This document shows positions 35,652 to 45,538 of a stretch of DNA of 64,000 bases, in pieces; positions within the stretch are counted from its first letter, which is position 1; each line of letters begins with the position of its first letter. The notes beneath the pieces are model-generated. The model made no database searches. It was not told the origin of the DNA and saw only the letters and a program-made list of their open reading frames with translations. A program made the position numbers and the translations under genes. This DNA is from Oikopleura dioica. Lineage: Eukaryota > Chordata > Appendicularia > Copelata > Oikopleuridae. The stretch spans positions 11,850,501-11,914,500 of the forward strand of contig OU015568.1 in the NCBI GenBank assembly GCA_907165135.1. The letters run 5' to 3'.

Positions 35652-37989
35652 ATTTATCCGCAGAAATCCGAGGTTTCTTCAAAAAACAAATCGAAAAAGG
35701 CAAAATTACGCCAGTGGGTTAAAAAATGAGCCCTTGAAATTCGAACACGGTCCTTTTTCTTCACTCATCTTGCTTGATCTTACTTTCAATTTTCTACATA
35801 TTCGAGTTTATCTCTAACTTCTCTAAATTTATGAGCAAAAAGTGCGCAAAAATGCAATCAACTTTACTGCATCTCGGGGTTTACGACTTTTTCGCCGGAG
35901 CAAGAGAGGCGATTTGATGTGATTCACCTTTTCGAAATAACATTCAGCTTATTTCATTCACACGATCCTCTAGTTTTATCCTCTTTGAGTAAGATTTTGA
36001 TCGTATAAATTTGAACTTGATCAATTTTTGATTCTTTCGATACAAATTCAATAAAAGGAAGTGGGAGGCATAAGGAAAGATAAGATATTGATCCAATGGA
36101 TCATCCTGCAATTTTTTTCTACTGAATAAAATAGGGGGTACTGATTCGAGTTTCTTATTGGTTCGAAAATCAAGCAACTCAAAGATGACTCCATTTTTTT
36201 AATAAGCATACCATCCTCTTAATGAGCACCTAAACACCACAAAAATACACTCGCGCACGCGAATAGTTTCTGTTTCAAATATCCATCGAGGATGGCCTCT
36301 TATCACAGAAAAATGAGCTTACTTCTGATCGAAAAAATAGCGAAAACATTCTTGGGCAGCGTGGTGTCCTGATCGATTGCTCGATCAGCGGCTTTTTCGA
36401 CAGAGCGACACGTTAAAAATTTTCAAATGAACCGAAATTCATAACTCTCTGTTACCGGTAAAAAAATGAATAAGGGTGAACCGTATGCACTTGTTTATCT
36501 GCTGCATAAATAATCTTTCCAAGCGCGCGCGACATCATAAAAGGGATGAACATTGGAGAATCAGTACTAACCTCAAAACACAAATTGCATCTAAATAAAA
36601 ACCGAAAAGTATCCGATTGTAATAAAGAAATCCCAGCGGCCTCTCTTTTAATCTTTCCTCTTTCTCGTTTTCTGCTTTTTAACTTGGCCTCGAGACCTTT
36701 TTCTGCAAGTTGAGCGCGAGGTTGAAAATTCTATTAATTTTTATTAACAAGAAATTTTTGATGCGAAATAGAACTCGCTACCCCTGACAAAATCCAGACT
36801 TTAACTCGGAGTTGGTAGTTTGTTTATTTCGAATGAGACAAAACAGCTGAGAGCGTCATCTGGCGCAGTATCAGAAATACCGGTAATATAGGTAATCGGA
36901 ACTTTAGCTCGGCAGGTTGCGTCACTACCGCTTCGCTGAGGCCCGAAATCGGTCAAGGGGATAACACAATATCGTAAATCAATAAAATAGGCTGCCGGGG
37001 GTTTTGCCTGAGCGGGGGTTCGACCTGGCGTCGGATTTACCTGGCAGGTCAAACCCCCGTTCAGGCAAATCAATTTTCGCATCAAATTTCGTACTTTGAG
37101 AAAAAACAATTTTTCGTTTTTTTCACAAAATATTTTTCAGACCCTGACTCAGGTTATCTACACAAGTTTCTGAGCCCAGTCAGAAATCATCAGAGGTGCA
37201 CCCTTGAATTAAGGGCCGCCGTATTATCATTCGGCTGAATACATCGACGTGGAAAATCAGTAGCTGCTGTAAAAAGACAGTCTTCGAGCAAATAAAAAAA
37301 AATGTTTTTCGCTCTACGTAGCGTAACAAATTAGCCCGTTCGGGGCTACTTTATGAACTAAACCAGACTTACGCTCGTGGAAAAATAACATTTTAACCGG
37401 CTTAGGGGCGAAAGTACTGATACTCTTCTAAGGGATCAACTCGGCGCGGCTAAACATCTACTCTCTTTCGAATAACGTAAGAATCAAATCAAGTTAGAAT
37501 CAAAATACACAGTCATTCAATAGAAGAGTTCAAAAATCCTGCGTTTTCAAGTCCAATCATGAATACGAAAATGACATTAAGACAAATTAAAAATTATGAA
37601 GCTCGGGGTAAATAGCAAAAGGCGTTGAATTTATTTTTGATTGGTCTGAAACGGAAGTTCTAATGATCAACGTGATGCATGTTTCTAAACGCTCTCTTTA
37701 GCGGAACTCACCGGAGCGAAGTACAAATCGCTTCCCCCAATCGGGACTAAGTGTTTTTTTAAACACAGAGATTTTCGAAATTTTGCAGCTCACAGAAATC
37801 GGCAAAAATTATGCAATACCCTCACATGACCTTTTTAATTATTCCAAATTGACGATTTTCAATTGGTACTAGAGGGTTGAAAAAGCCCGCAGAAAACCCT
37901 TTAAGTTCACCTTAATCGAAAAAAAGAAGAAAATAAATAAAAATATTAATCAATTTTTGATTAGTAACACGCGCCTCTGGCTAACTTAA
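35652..37989. other. Non-coding stretch with one hairpin
   Basis: No gene recognised. A near-perfect inverted repeat at 37003-37069 (TTTGCCTGAGCGGGGGTT against AACCCCCGTTCAGGCAAA, one mismatch) would form a stable hairpin. A dispersed repeat copy lies at 37141-37179. Confidence 0.45.
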
Positions 37990-38718
37990 GGGACCCGGGC
38001 GAGTAACGCGAAGGCCAACTTCACGCGCTCGCCATTGATCTTTCAGAAAAGCTTTTTTGAAATTTCTTTTTGCTAAACATATCTTCATTCCCTCAGCTTT
38101 CATCTCCCACTTTCAGACTCATGATTAATTCTTGAGCTAGAGTGAAAAAGAGAAGTTCAACTTCAAAAGGCATCAACTCCTGCAAACTTCATTTTATTGA
38201 CATGAAAGCAGCACCATTGAAAAGCCCATTAAATTCTGAACAGATCATACTTAATGCGCTAAGCTGAAACTGCAGTAATGAGCGATTAAGGCCAGATAAA
38301 CAAGAAAACTTGGTGCGGGCGCAGCGGGAATCATGTCCCGGGAGCCCAAAATAGCCCGATCGGAGTGTCCTGCCTTGCTGAGAGCGCTCAGTCTGTTTGT
38401 TTATCAGCGCGTTCAGGGCAATTAGTACAGTTCTAGCTTAGCGCATTAAGTATGATCTGTTCAGAATATAATGGGCTTTTCAATGGTGCTGCTTTCATGT
38501 CAATAAAATGAAGTTTGCAGGAGTTGATGCCTTTTGAAGTTGAACTTCTCTTTTTCACTCTAGCTCAAGAATTAATCATGATGTAAAAAGTCTGAAAGTA
38601 GGAGATGAAAGCTGAGGGAATGAAGATATGTTTAGCAAAAAGAAATTTCAAAAAAGCTTTTCTGAAAGATCAATGGCGAGCGCGTAAAGTTGGCCATCGC
38701 GTTACTCGCCCGGGTCCC
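37990..38718. mobile_element. TTAA-flanked long-TIR element, copy 1 (729 bp)
   Basis: The ends read GGGACCCGGGCGAGTAACGCG and its reverse complement, with TTAA on both sides (37986-37989, 38719-38722). The inverted repeats extend about 280 bp inward with few differences (for example GCTGCTTTCATGTCAATAAA mirrored on the left arm). The centre is G+C-rich and non-coding. A related copy is at 42208. This fits a non-autonomous TTAA-targeting transposon. Confidence 0.8.
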
Positions 38719-38722
38719 TTAA

Positions 38723-39246
38723 TCACCACTGTACCTGTACTTTAACAATCGATTTCCTTCTAACAGTCAACTTCTTATCTTCTTTCCGACCTCTCTACAT
38801 AATTCCTTATTCTCTATCCAGTTCTGTACTTGTTTGTTTAGCCAACTTCCTTTTTAGTACTCGGCAAAACAGAAAAATTAGGCCCGCCTGGAGGATCGTG
38901 CCTTGCGCCAATCGCTCCTCCTCCTTTTTTGATCAATCAATAGGAGAGGTCTCAGAAAAGGCGCGCCAACGGGAGAACCCGCTTTAGCCTGCGGCGCGTG
39001 CGTAGCGAGCTCCACACTTGCACCATTAATTATTCATAAAACCAGCTTATTGACGGCGGCTTATCGTTAATAATCGACTTCAGACTTCATTGAACTACTT
39101 GCGATGATCTGATACTTAATTTTCCTCCCTCCTTTCGACTGAAATTACCGTCGCCCTGAACTCTTTAGCAAAAGGGCGCCAGTAGATTCCCGCTGAGAGA
39201 GCGCAATAAATTCTTGAATAACAATGAACACTGTGGTAAATTTGTT
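38723..39246. other. Intergenic, nothing recognised
   Basis: Between the transposon and the 3' end of the acidic-protein gene I see no coding or RNA feature. Confidence 0.5.
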
Positions 39247-39796
39247 TTAATGAAAGATATCTTCGGGGAGATAAATTTCACTTTCGGTCACAGTTAAAAT
39301 ATGTTCTCCTTCGGCGTTGAGAATCGGATGAGTAAAGTGGTCAGGCAAAATTATTCTCTCGCATTGACTTGTGATGATTTCGTATTCCTCGTCTGATTCT
39401 ACTAGTTGTTCTTCGTCGTCATCTTCGTTGCGCTCCGCTTTATAAAAGTTTTAATTCATGGCAGGTAGAAAATTTATACACCTAGATTTTCGATGATCTT
39501 CTTGTCTGAGACATTGTTTTCGCCCGATTTACACTCAGTTTTAGCTACAGAACCATCATCATCGTCGCTAATCAAAATGAATCCATCGTCTTCAGCACAA
39601 TCATCGCTACATTCCTCGAGATCAGGAAGACCTGTAAGATCTATTACTTGCTCTTCTCTAAAATTTTTCTTCGTTTCCATGAGATCGTCTCCTCTTTCTT
39701 TGAAATCAGCCTATTGAAAAGTTTTAATTCTCACTTCTTTAAATTTCACGTCACCTCTTTACTGGTGTCTTCGTTGGAGAACCCGTTCATGTTCAT
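39247..39796 (-). CDS. Small acidic protein with LIR-like motifs, unrecognised
   Basis: Three exons (39755-39796, 39482-39710, 39247-39437) join in phase to give 153 residues, starting MNMNGFSNEDTSKE. The protein is strongly acidic: DLTGLPDLEECSDDCAEDD is followed by GFILISDDDD. An aromatic-x-x-Ile/Leu core with acidic flanks (FILI, and later EEYEII) resembles LC3-interacting regions of autophagy adaptors. That is a motif-level resemblance only; such short patterns arise easily in acidic proteins. The C-terminal half (RIILPDHFTHPILNAEG) looks folded. I cannot assign a family. Confidence 0.6.
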
Positions 39797-40775
39797 TTTC
39801 AGAAAATAATTCTCTCGAGCGATTTGTTTGGAGAATTTCTAGCTGTCGTTCAGACGAGAATACAATTTTTAGAACAGAAGAGCTTGTCCCTACTCTAGAA
39901 AATATCCTCGGAAAGAGGCATAACTGTTATGCTCAGAGCTCTTGAAAGGCAAACTAGGCAACTAATCATTGTTTGCAAAAATTATACAGCAGTTACAGAT
40001 AAAAGTCTTGGCACTTTAATTGAGCAGATATAGTTTTTTCCCATCCATAAGAGGCTTTAAAATCGATAAGCTAGGAATTGTTGTTCAAGTACCCACTCAG
40101 AGGATTAACAATTAATTATTTTTCCACGTCTATTCTAATCTAAGGGGGTTATCTCCTCCTTCTCTTGGGGTCTTTCTTGATTGCAAAAAGAACAAAGTTT
40201 GTGAATGCAGATTTATTGAAATAAGGAAAGAGACAAGAAAGCAGAAAGCAATGAAAATCTAATATCGAAAGAAAAAAAGTGTCAATTCAATAAAAAAAAA
40301 TTCCAATCCGTCTATTACATAAAAAATGGGCACAGAAAACATAAAAAAGCGCAACAAAAAATAAAAACAGTTTATATCAAGAAAAAGTTTTTTTGCGGTG
40401 TGACTGATCGTTCCAAAAATTTAGTAGCGGGACAAGTGACTTCTTTTCTGGGGCTTTTGATGGACAGAAATTGTCTCGTATTCTTATCGAAAACTCCATG
40501 CCTGTTCAACTTCTTTTGTACAACTCTCAAAACAGGGTATATTTTTGAAAATCACTATTTCGGAGGAACGAGACAAGCGTAGCTCCGGTGATTTGACAGA
40601 AATATACAGACGAGTCTGAACATCCACGCCAGAAAAGTACTGAAGGGTGCTCGTGATATAGATTCAAGCTTGTTCGAAATCTATAAACATCCGAGGACCC
40701 ACCCTGATCAGCAGCGCCAACAGATAAAATCCGAAAACAGGCAACCAAACACTGTTCAAAGGATAAAAATTGATA
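39797..40775. other. Intergenic, nothing recognised
   Basis: A+T-rich sequence; open frames at 40400-40748 are short and lack family resemblance. Confidence 0.45.
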
Positions 40776-41411
40776 CTATTTAGCTACAGTTGTTAATCCA
40801 CTGCAGTGGCAACGCTGAATGAAGTATATTAATCCGTTCCTTTCGCAGAGGTTGATAGAGGAAAGAACTTCTTCTCCATCATCATCTGCGGAGCGACGTC
40901 TTCTTCCGAAAAAATTCCCAGAAGAAGGCTTTTTAGTTGTTGTTGTCGGGGCTGAATTTCAGTGATCTTTGTTGTTTTAGTATTTTTACCTGAAGTTTGC
41001 GCCGCGTAGACCGTTTGTACTTGCTTGGGGAGGTGAATTTGACAATTCTCGAGGTAGCCGCTGCCGAACATGGACACTTGAATCCCTCTTTAGCAAAAAA
41101 AATTCATCGACGTCGATTTACCTGCTACAGGGAGAACGGTGAAAAAGAGTAGGAAGATGGCCTTAACGTGGAAAGAACCAACTGGGACGACATACTTCGA
41201 GCCGGGGCTCTCGTAGGCAACGGACTTGTAAGAGACAATCTCTTCGCTAAAAACAGGGTTGTTGAAATCAAGGAAGACTAATTATTTCCAGGCTCGAAAA
41301 TTCCCCCAGAACGACCTTTTATTAATCAAAAAGTGTTAATCTTTGCTTTTTCTTACTCTATCGGCTTCTCTCTGTGCAAACTCACCTGTTGTCGGCTCCC
41401 GTGGCTTTCAT
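40776..41411 (-). CDS. Small membrane/secretory protein with KK...GRRRR processing sites
   Basis: Four exons (41386-41411, 41122-41246, 40990-41085, 40776-40951) join in phase to give 140 residues. After a roughly 35-residue N-terminal stretch comes a hydrophobic segment VKAIFLLFFTVLPVAG, either a late signal peptide or a signal anchor. The C-terminal part holds a Thr-rich run, then KKPSSGNFFGRRRRSADDD. A KK pair, a short peptide, a Gly and a tetrabasic RRRR are the classic layout for releasing an amidated peptide ending NFF. After the site lies a tail with three cysteines. No family recognised. The neuropeptide reading is inference; a furin site in a membrane protein is the alternative. Confidence 0.55.
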
Positions 41412-41591
41412 TTTGTGAAAAAATGAAGCTGCTCCTCGTTCTTGTTGAGGAGCGGGAGTGAAGTTGTCGCAGCTCCGCTTCGAATTAAATCGCGAACCAT
41501 TGACGCAACTGGCAGCTTATCATCACCAACCGTTTCTCATGCTCTGGTCACATTCCTTATTTATGATTTGCACAGATTGAATGATCAGCAT

Positions 41592-41599
41592 TATATAAG
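41592..41599 (+). promoter_or_regulatory. TATA box upstream of small secreted-protein gene
   Basis: TATATAAG lies 39 bp before the ATG at 41638, a spacing that allows a very short 5' leader. Confidence 0.5.
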
Positions 41600-41637
41600 G
41601 AGACGAACTTTAGAACATCCAAAAAAGTAGGAGTGAC

Positions 41638-41947
41638 ATGAAATTTTCCATTCTAGTTTTCAGGAAAGGAATACTTATCTTTCTTCTTTATCCAGAGACA
41701 GATTTCATGTCAAAAGATATGCATGGTTTTGATATTAGTGGTATCCTTTTAAAGTCTTGTCAGCTGTGGATCCCTAGAGAAAGCTTCCCTCCGAGATGTT
41801 CGACTAAAACCTCGTGAAAATGCACCTAACAATGCCGACACATTCGAGTTTGCCCTGCCTCAAGACTGGCTTTCGGACTACGTTCTTTACGCAAGGAAGA
41901 AGCAGAAGAGAGGTGGAAAGTTGATCCATAGATTTTCTTTCTTGTGA
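41638..41947 (+). CDS. Short probable secreted protein, TATA-driven, unrecognised
   Basis: Two exons (41638-41740 and 41778-41947) join in phase across a 37-bp GT-AG intron and encode 90 residues. The N-terminus MKFSILVFRKGILIFLLYP is basic then hydrophobic, as in a signal peptide. The rest includes RENAPNNADTFEFALPQDW and a basic end ARKKQKRGGKL. A TATA box lies upstream and a poly(A) signal AATAAA is at 41956, only 9 bp after the stop. No family recognised. It is divergent from the gene starting at 41411, 227 bp away. Confidence 0.5.
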
Positions 41948-42207
41948 TTTTATTCAATAAAGTATTTCATGATCATTTCAGTAATTTATTCGGGTAAGAA
42001 ACATAAAATTTATATCATAAAAATTATATGAGAAAAACAAACTTAATTTTCTACATCAGCACTGATGACTTATGTGGTTGAGAATTTTCATTTAATTTTT
42101 TCATGATGATTTTTTATCATAAATGGCTTTCCTCCATATTCTAGCGCATTCACTCATGATGCATTTCAATAGCAAAGCTATTTAAATGCTAATTATAAGC
42201 TAATTAA

Positions 42208-42950
42208 GGGACCTGGGCGAGCAGCGCTGAGCCAAACTTCACGCGCTCGCCGTTCTTCTTAGAAATAAGATTTTATGAAATTTCTTTTTGTAAATTATAT
42301 CTCCAAATCTTCAGCTTTCTTTTCCGATTCTTAGTTTTCTCTATCATTCTTGGTTGATGAGCTAGCGAGAAAATGAGAAGCTCAACTTCAAAGGCATCAA
42401 GTCTTGCAGACTAAATTTTTCTTCATGAAACTAGCACCATTGAAAAGAGCGTTAAATTCTGAACAGATCCCACTCCATCAGCTAAACTAAATCTGTACAT
42501 ACTGGAGATAGAGGCCAGATAAACAAGATAACTTAGCGCCCGCGCAGCGGGAATCATGTCCAGGAAGCCCAAAATAGCTAAATCGGAGCGTCCAGCCGCG
42601 CCGCGACCAGCTGCGCGCGCTAAGTAATTTTCTTAATCTGGCCTTACACGCCTATAAGTACGGACTTAGTTTAGCTGATGGAGTGGGATCTGTTCAGAAT
42701 TTAACGCTCTTTTCAATGGTGCTAGTTTCATGAGGAAAATATTTAGTCTGCAAGACTTGATGCCTTTGAAGTTGGGCTTCTCTTTTTCTCGCTAGCTCAT
42801 CAACCAAGAATGATAGAGAAAAACTAAGAATCGGAAAAGAAAGCTGAAGATTTGGAGATATAATTTACAAAAAGAAATTTCAAAAAATCTTATTTCTAAG
42901 AAGAACGGCGAGCGCGTGAAGTTTGGCTCAGCGCTGCTCGCCCAGGTCCC
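42208..42950. mobile_element. TTAA-flanked long-TIR element, copy 2 (743 bp)
   Basis: Ends GGGACCTGGGCGAGCAGCGC and its reverse complement, flanked by TTAA at 42204-42207 and 42951-42954. Long near-identical arms (about 280 bp) surround a G+C-rich centre that shares GGGAATCATGTCC and GCCAGATAAACAAGA with the copy at 37990. The two copies have diverged from each other more than the arms within each copy have. Confidence 0.8.
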
Positions 42951-43234
42951 TTAAAAGAGAAACTCTTTTTTCAAAAGTGGGATGAGTTTTTAAAAAAGGC
43001 TGAAGCAAGAAACCCCACGGGGCAAGTTGCTTATTAAAAATTTGATTAATTGTGAATAATTTATTTGCAAAAAAGTGGAATGGTGAATTGTGTAAACAGG
43101 CAGTGTAAAAGTGATGCTCCTTTTAGAGCGAAGCAAGATGCTGAAGAGTGGCCTCTGATTTGTTCGCTAGTTGAATTGGTGGATTCTGTTCTTGGGCTCT
43201 AAAATACGATGAATGATTGAACGAAAGAACATGT

Positions 43235-44653
43235 TTACTTGAGAAATTCGCGAGAAACTTCACGGGCTTTTTCTTCATTTTGTAAGATAACTTCCATTCG
43301 TCTGGCTTCTTTTTCGCGAATCAATGAATGAAGCTTCTCCTCTAACTCATCTTTTCTCACCATGCTCCTACAAATTATATAATCTCTTTTCAGCAAATTT
43401 GCTTACGATTCGAAGCCACAGAGACTTGCGAGCTGTCGGTTAATGGGAGAATCTTTTACAAGTTCCGATTTTGCATCGAGTTCAGCTGCGCTCAGGTCAC
43501 GTTTGAAAATGTTGATCTTCTCCATCAAGATCTCCATTTCTTTGCAGCTCTCATCCGCAATCGGCTCCAATGCTTTAAGCCTTTTAGGGGATAAAAATAA
43601 TACTCCTTTGACTGAATTAAAGTCATGCACCATTTTATCCCATTCCTGACATAGACTTTTCGCATCCTATCAACATCAACATCGATTATCTTCCTGAGCT
43701 TACTCCATTCTTCATTGAGCTTTCTCTCGTTCGCCTGGCACTTTTCCATTTCAACGAACACCTTCTTCAGGACATCCTTAGCAATTCTGCTCTCAAGAGT
43801 CTTTCCTTTGAGAAATTTCTCTCCTTCGTCGAGATACTTCGCGATGCGAGCGCTCAAATCCTCAACGCTAGCTTTCAAGCTTTCTTTGAGAACAGTTCGG
43901 TTCTCTTCAGGCATTCCTTGGAAGATCGACAAGGTATTTTCAATTTTCGAACGAGATTCCTTTAATCGGTTTCATAGCCTATTTTAACAGCTTAAGTTTG
44001 AATCTAATATTTGTGAAACGTTCCTCATATTTCTGCAGGAAAGTCTCCTTGAAAACAACCTCAGTCTCTATTCTCAAATAAGCGGCCTCCTCTATTTTCA
44101 AGGCTTTTGCTGTGCTTGAGCCTGAAGGAATTGGTTTAGGACTTGTTCTCGAGAATAGTTTCTTACCGAAGTTAGCACAATTTTCTAATTTCTTTGACAA
44201 GTTCTTGACAGTTTCCCCGAGTTTCCTCTAAAAATGAATTCAAGGAAGAGAATTAAAAATGGTATTCGCTACCTTTTGCTCTAAAATATCATTAGCGGCC
44301 TTTTCAAGCTTTTCCGTTGTAAGTTTCGAGGGATGACCGAAATCGTTTTCCATCTGCACGAAACAATTATTCAGCACTTCGATTGACTTTTCAAGCTCGT
44401 CAAACGGGTCTTGATCGTCGCTTTTTTCGAACCAGCTCTCTTTCGCAAGTTTTATCTCTTCTTCCATAATTCTTTCCATTTCTTCCTTCTTCCTTTTCTC
44501 CTGCAGCTTTAACCCTCGCTGGTATAATGCCTCAATTTCTATAGACATTTCAGGGTTCGTGAAGATTTTCCACGAGTTTGCGCGGATCTCTTCTTCATTA
44601 AACTTTTTCTCGTTGAGTCGCAAGGCCTCGATAAGCTTATCAATGTCATCCAT
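43235..44653 (-). CDS. Coiled-coil protein, 406 residues, unrecognised
   Basis: Five exons (44273-44653, 44024-44227, 43631-43959, 43407-43580, 43235-43367) join in phase. The protein is almost entirely charged helix: Lys/Glu-rich heptads such as LQEKRKKEEMERIMEEEIKL, MEKCQANERKLNEEWSKLRK and ELEEKLHSLIREKEARRMEV, with a proline-rich break KPIPSGSSTAK. There is no signal peptide or membrane segment. The ATG follows TTTCAG by six bases, compatible with trans-splicing. Intron 2 (43960-44023) would be GA-AG; the others are GT-AG. It could be a structural or centrosomal protein; I cannot name a family. Confidence 0.7.
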
Positions 44654-45538
44654 AATTCTCTGAAATTCAAAAAATATTGAAAAATAACAGCCCTCGTTGA
44701 GTGTTACGTGGACGCAAAATGGACAATCCGCGGCATTTTCAGATACAAAAATCAGTTTGAAGCCCTGAAAGCATGGCGGTCCGACGAAGCTGCAAAATTG
44801 CCAAGATATTATCAAATAACACCGCAGATTTTTGATGATAATTGAATTATAAGATATAAATTTATTACTACGTCCGCTGGAACATAAAATTGAATGAAGT
44901 TTAGACATTTTATAGAGGTAACAGTTTTTGACAAATAGAAATCATGGTGAAACTGCGCATATTAATTAAAGATATAGAACTTACTGAAGCATTTTCTAAA
45001 TTATGATGACTCAAACCATTACCTATGAATGAAAATAAAAGTATTCATTTGATATTTATCGGTTTGAAGAACAAAAGCTTGAATTCGTATGAAAGTGTAG
45101 GATCATTTTACCAAGGCGACCATTCTAAATATTGTCGTTGCACATTGAAATGCCAAATTAGATTAGTCAATTAGACTCAACATTGAAGAGAAAGGTTGAA
45201 AATAGCAATAAGTTGAAGATTGGATTTACTCATCTCATATCTGGTGCCTAAAGTGTTTTGATTCATTTTATAGGTTCATATTAGATCAATGAGGAAGAGA
45301 TCATATAATAGTATGCAGTCACATCGAAGCAACTGAGAGATTTCCTTTCTTTTCTTAACACTTATTTTGAATAAAATTATAAGATTATTGAATATTGAGA
45401 TGGGGATGGCTGTTATTAACTTTGGATTTGGAAATCAGTTTTCATTTTATCTTCTTTGAACAAGACATCTCATTTTCTATCAAACCATTCTAAAAAGACA
45501 GTTTTGAAATTTCAGATAATTCAACTAGCAAATGTCTT
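44654..45538. other. Intergenic, nothing recognised
   Basis: A+T-rich sequence between two minus-strand genes; no RNA gene or repeat seen. A longer open frame upstream of the coiled-coil ATG, to 44908, is separated from it by a TTTCAG acceptor and is probably leader or intergenic. Confidence 0.45.

Noticed and set aside
37003..37069. Hairpin with GGGGTTCGACC, resembling a tRNA B box
   Set aside because: No A box or cloverleaf at the right distance; treated as a simple inverted repeat.
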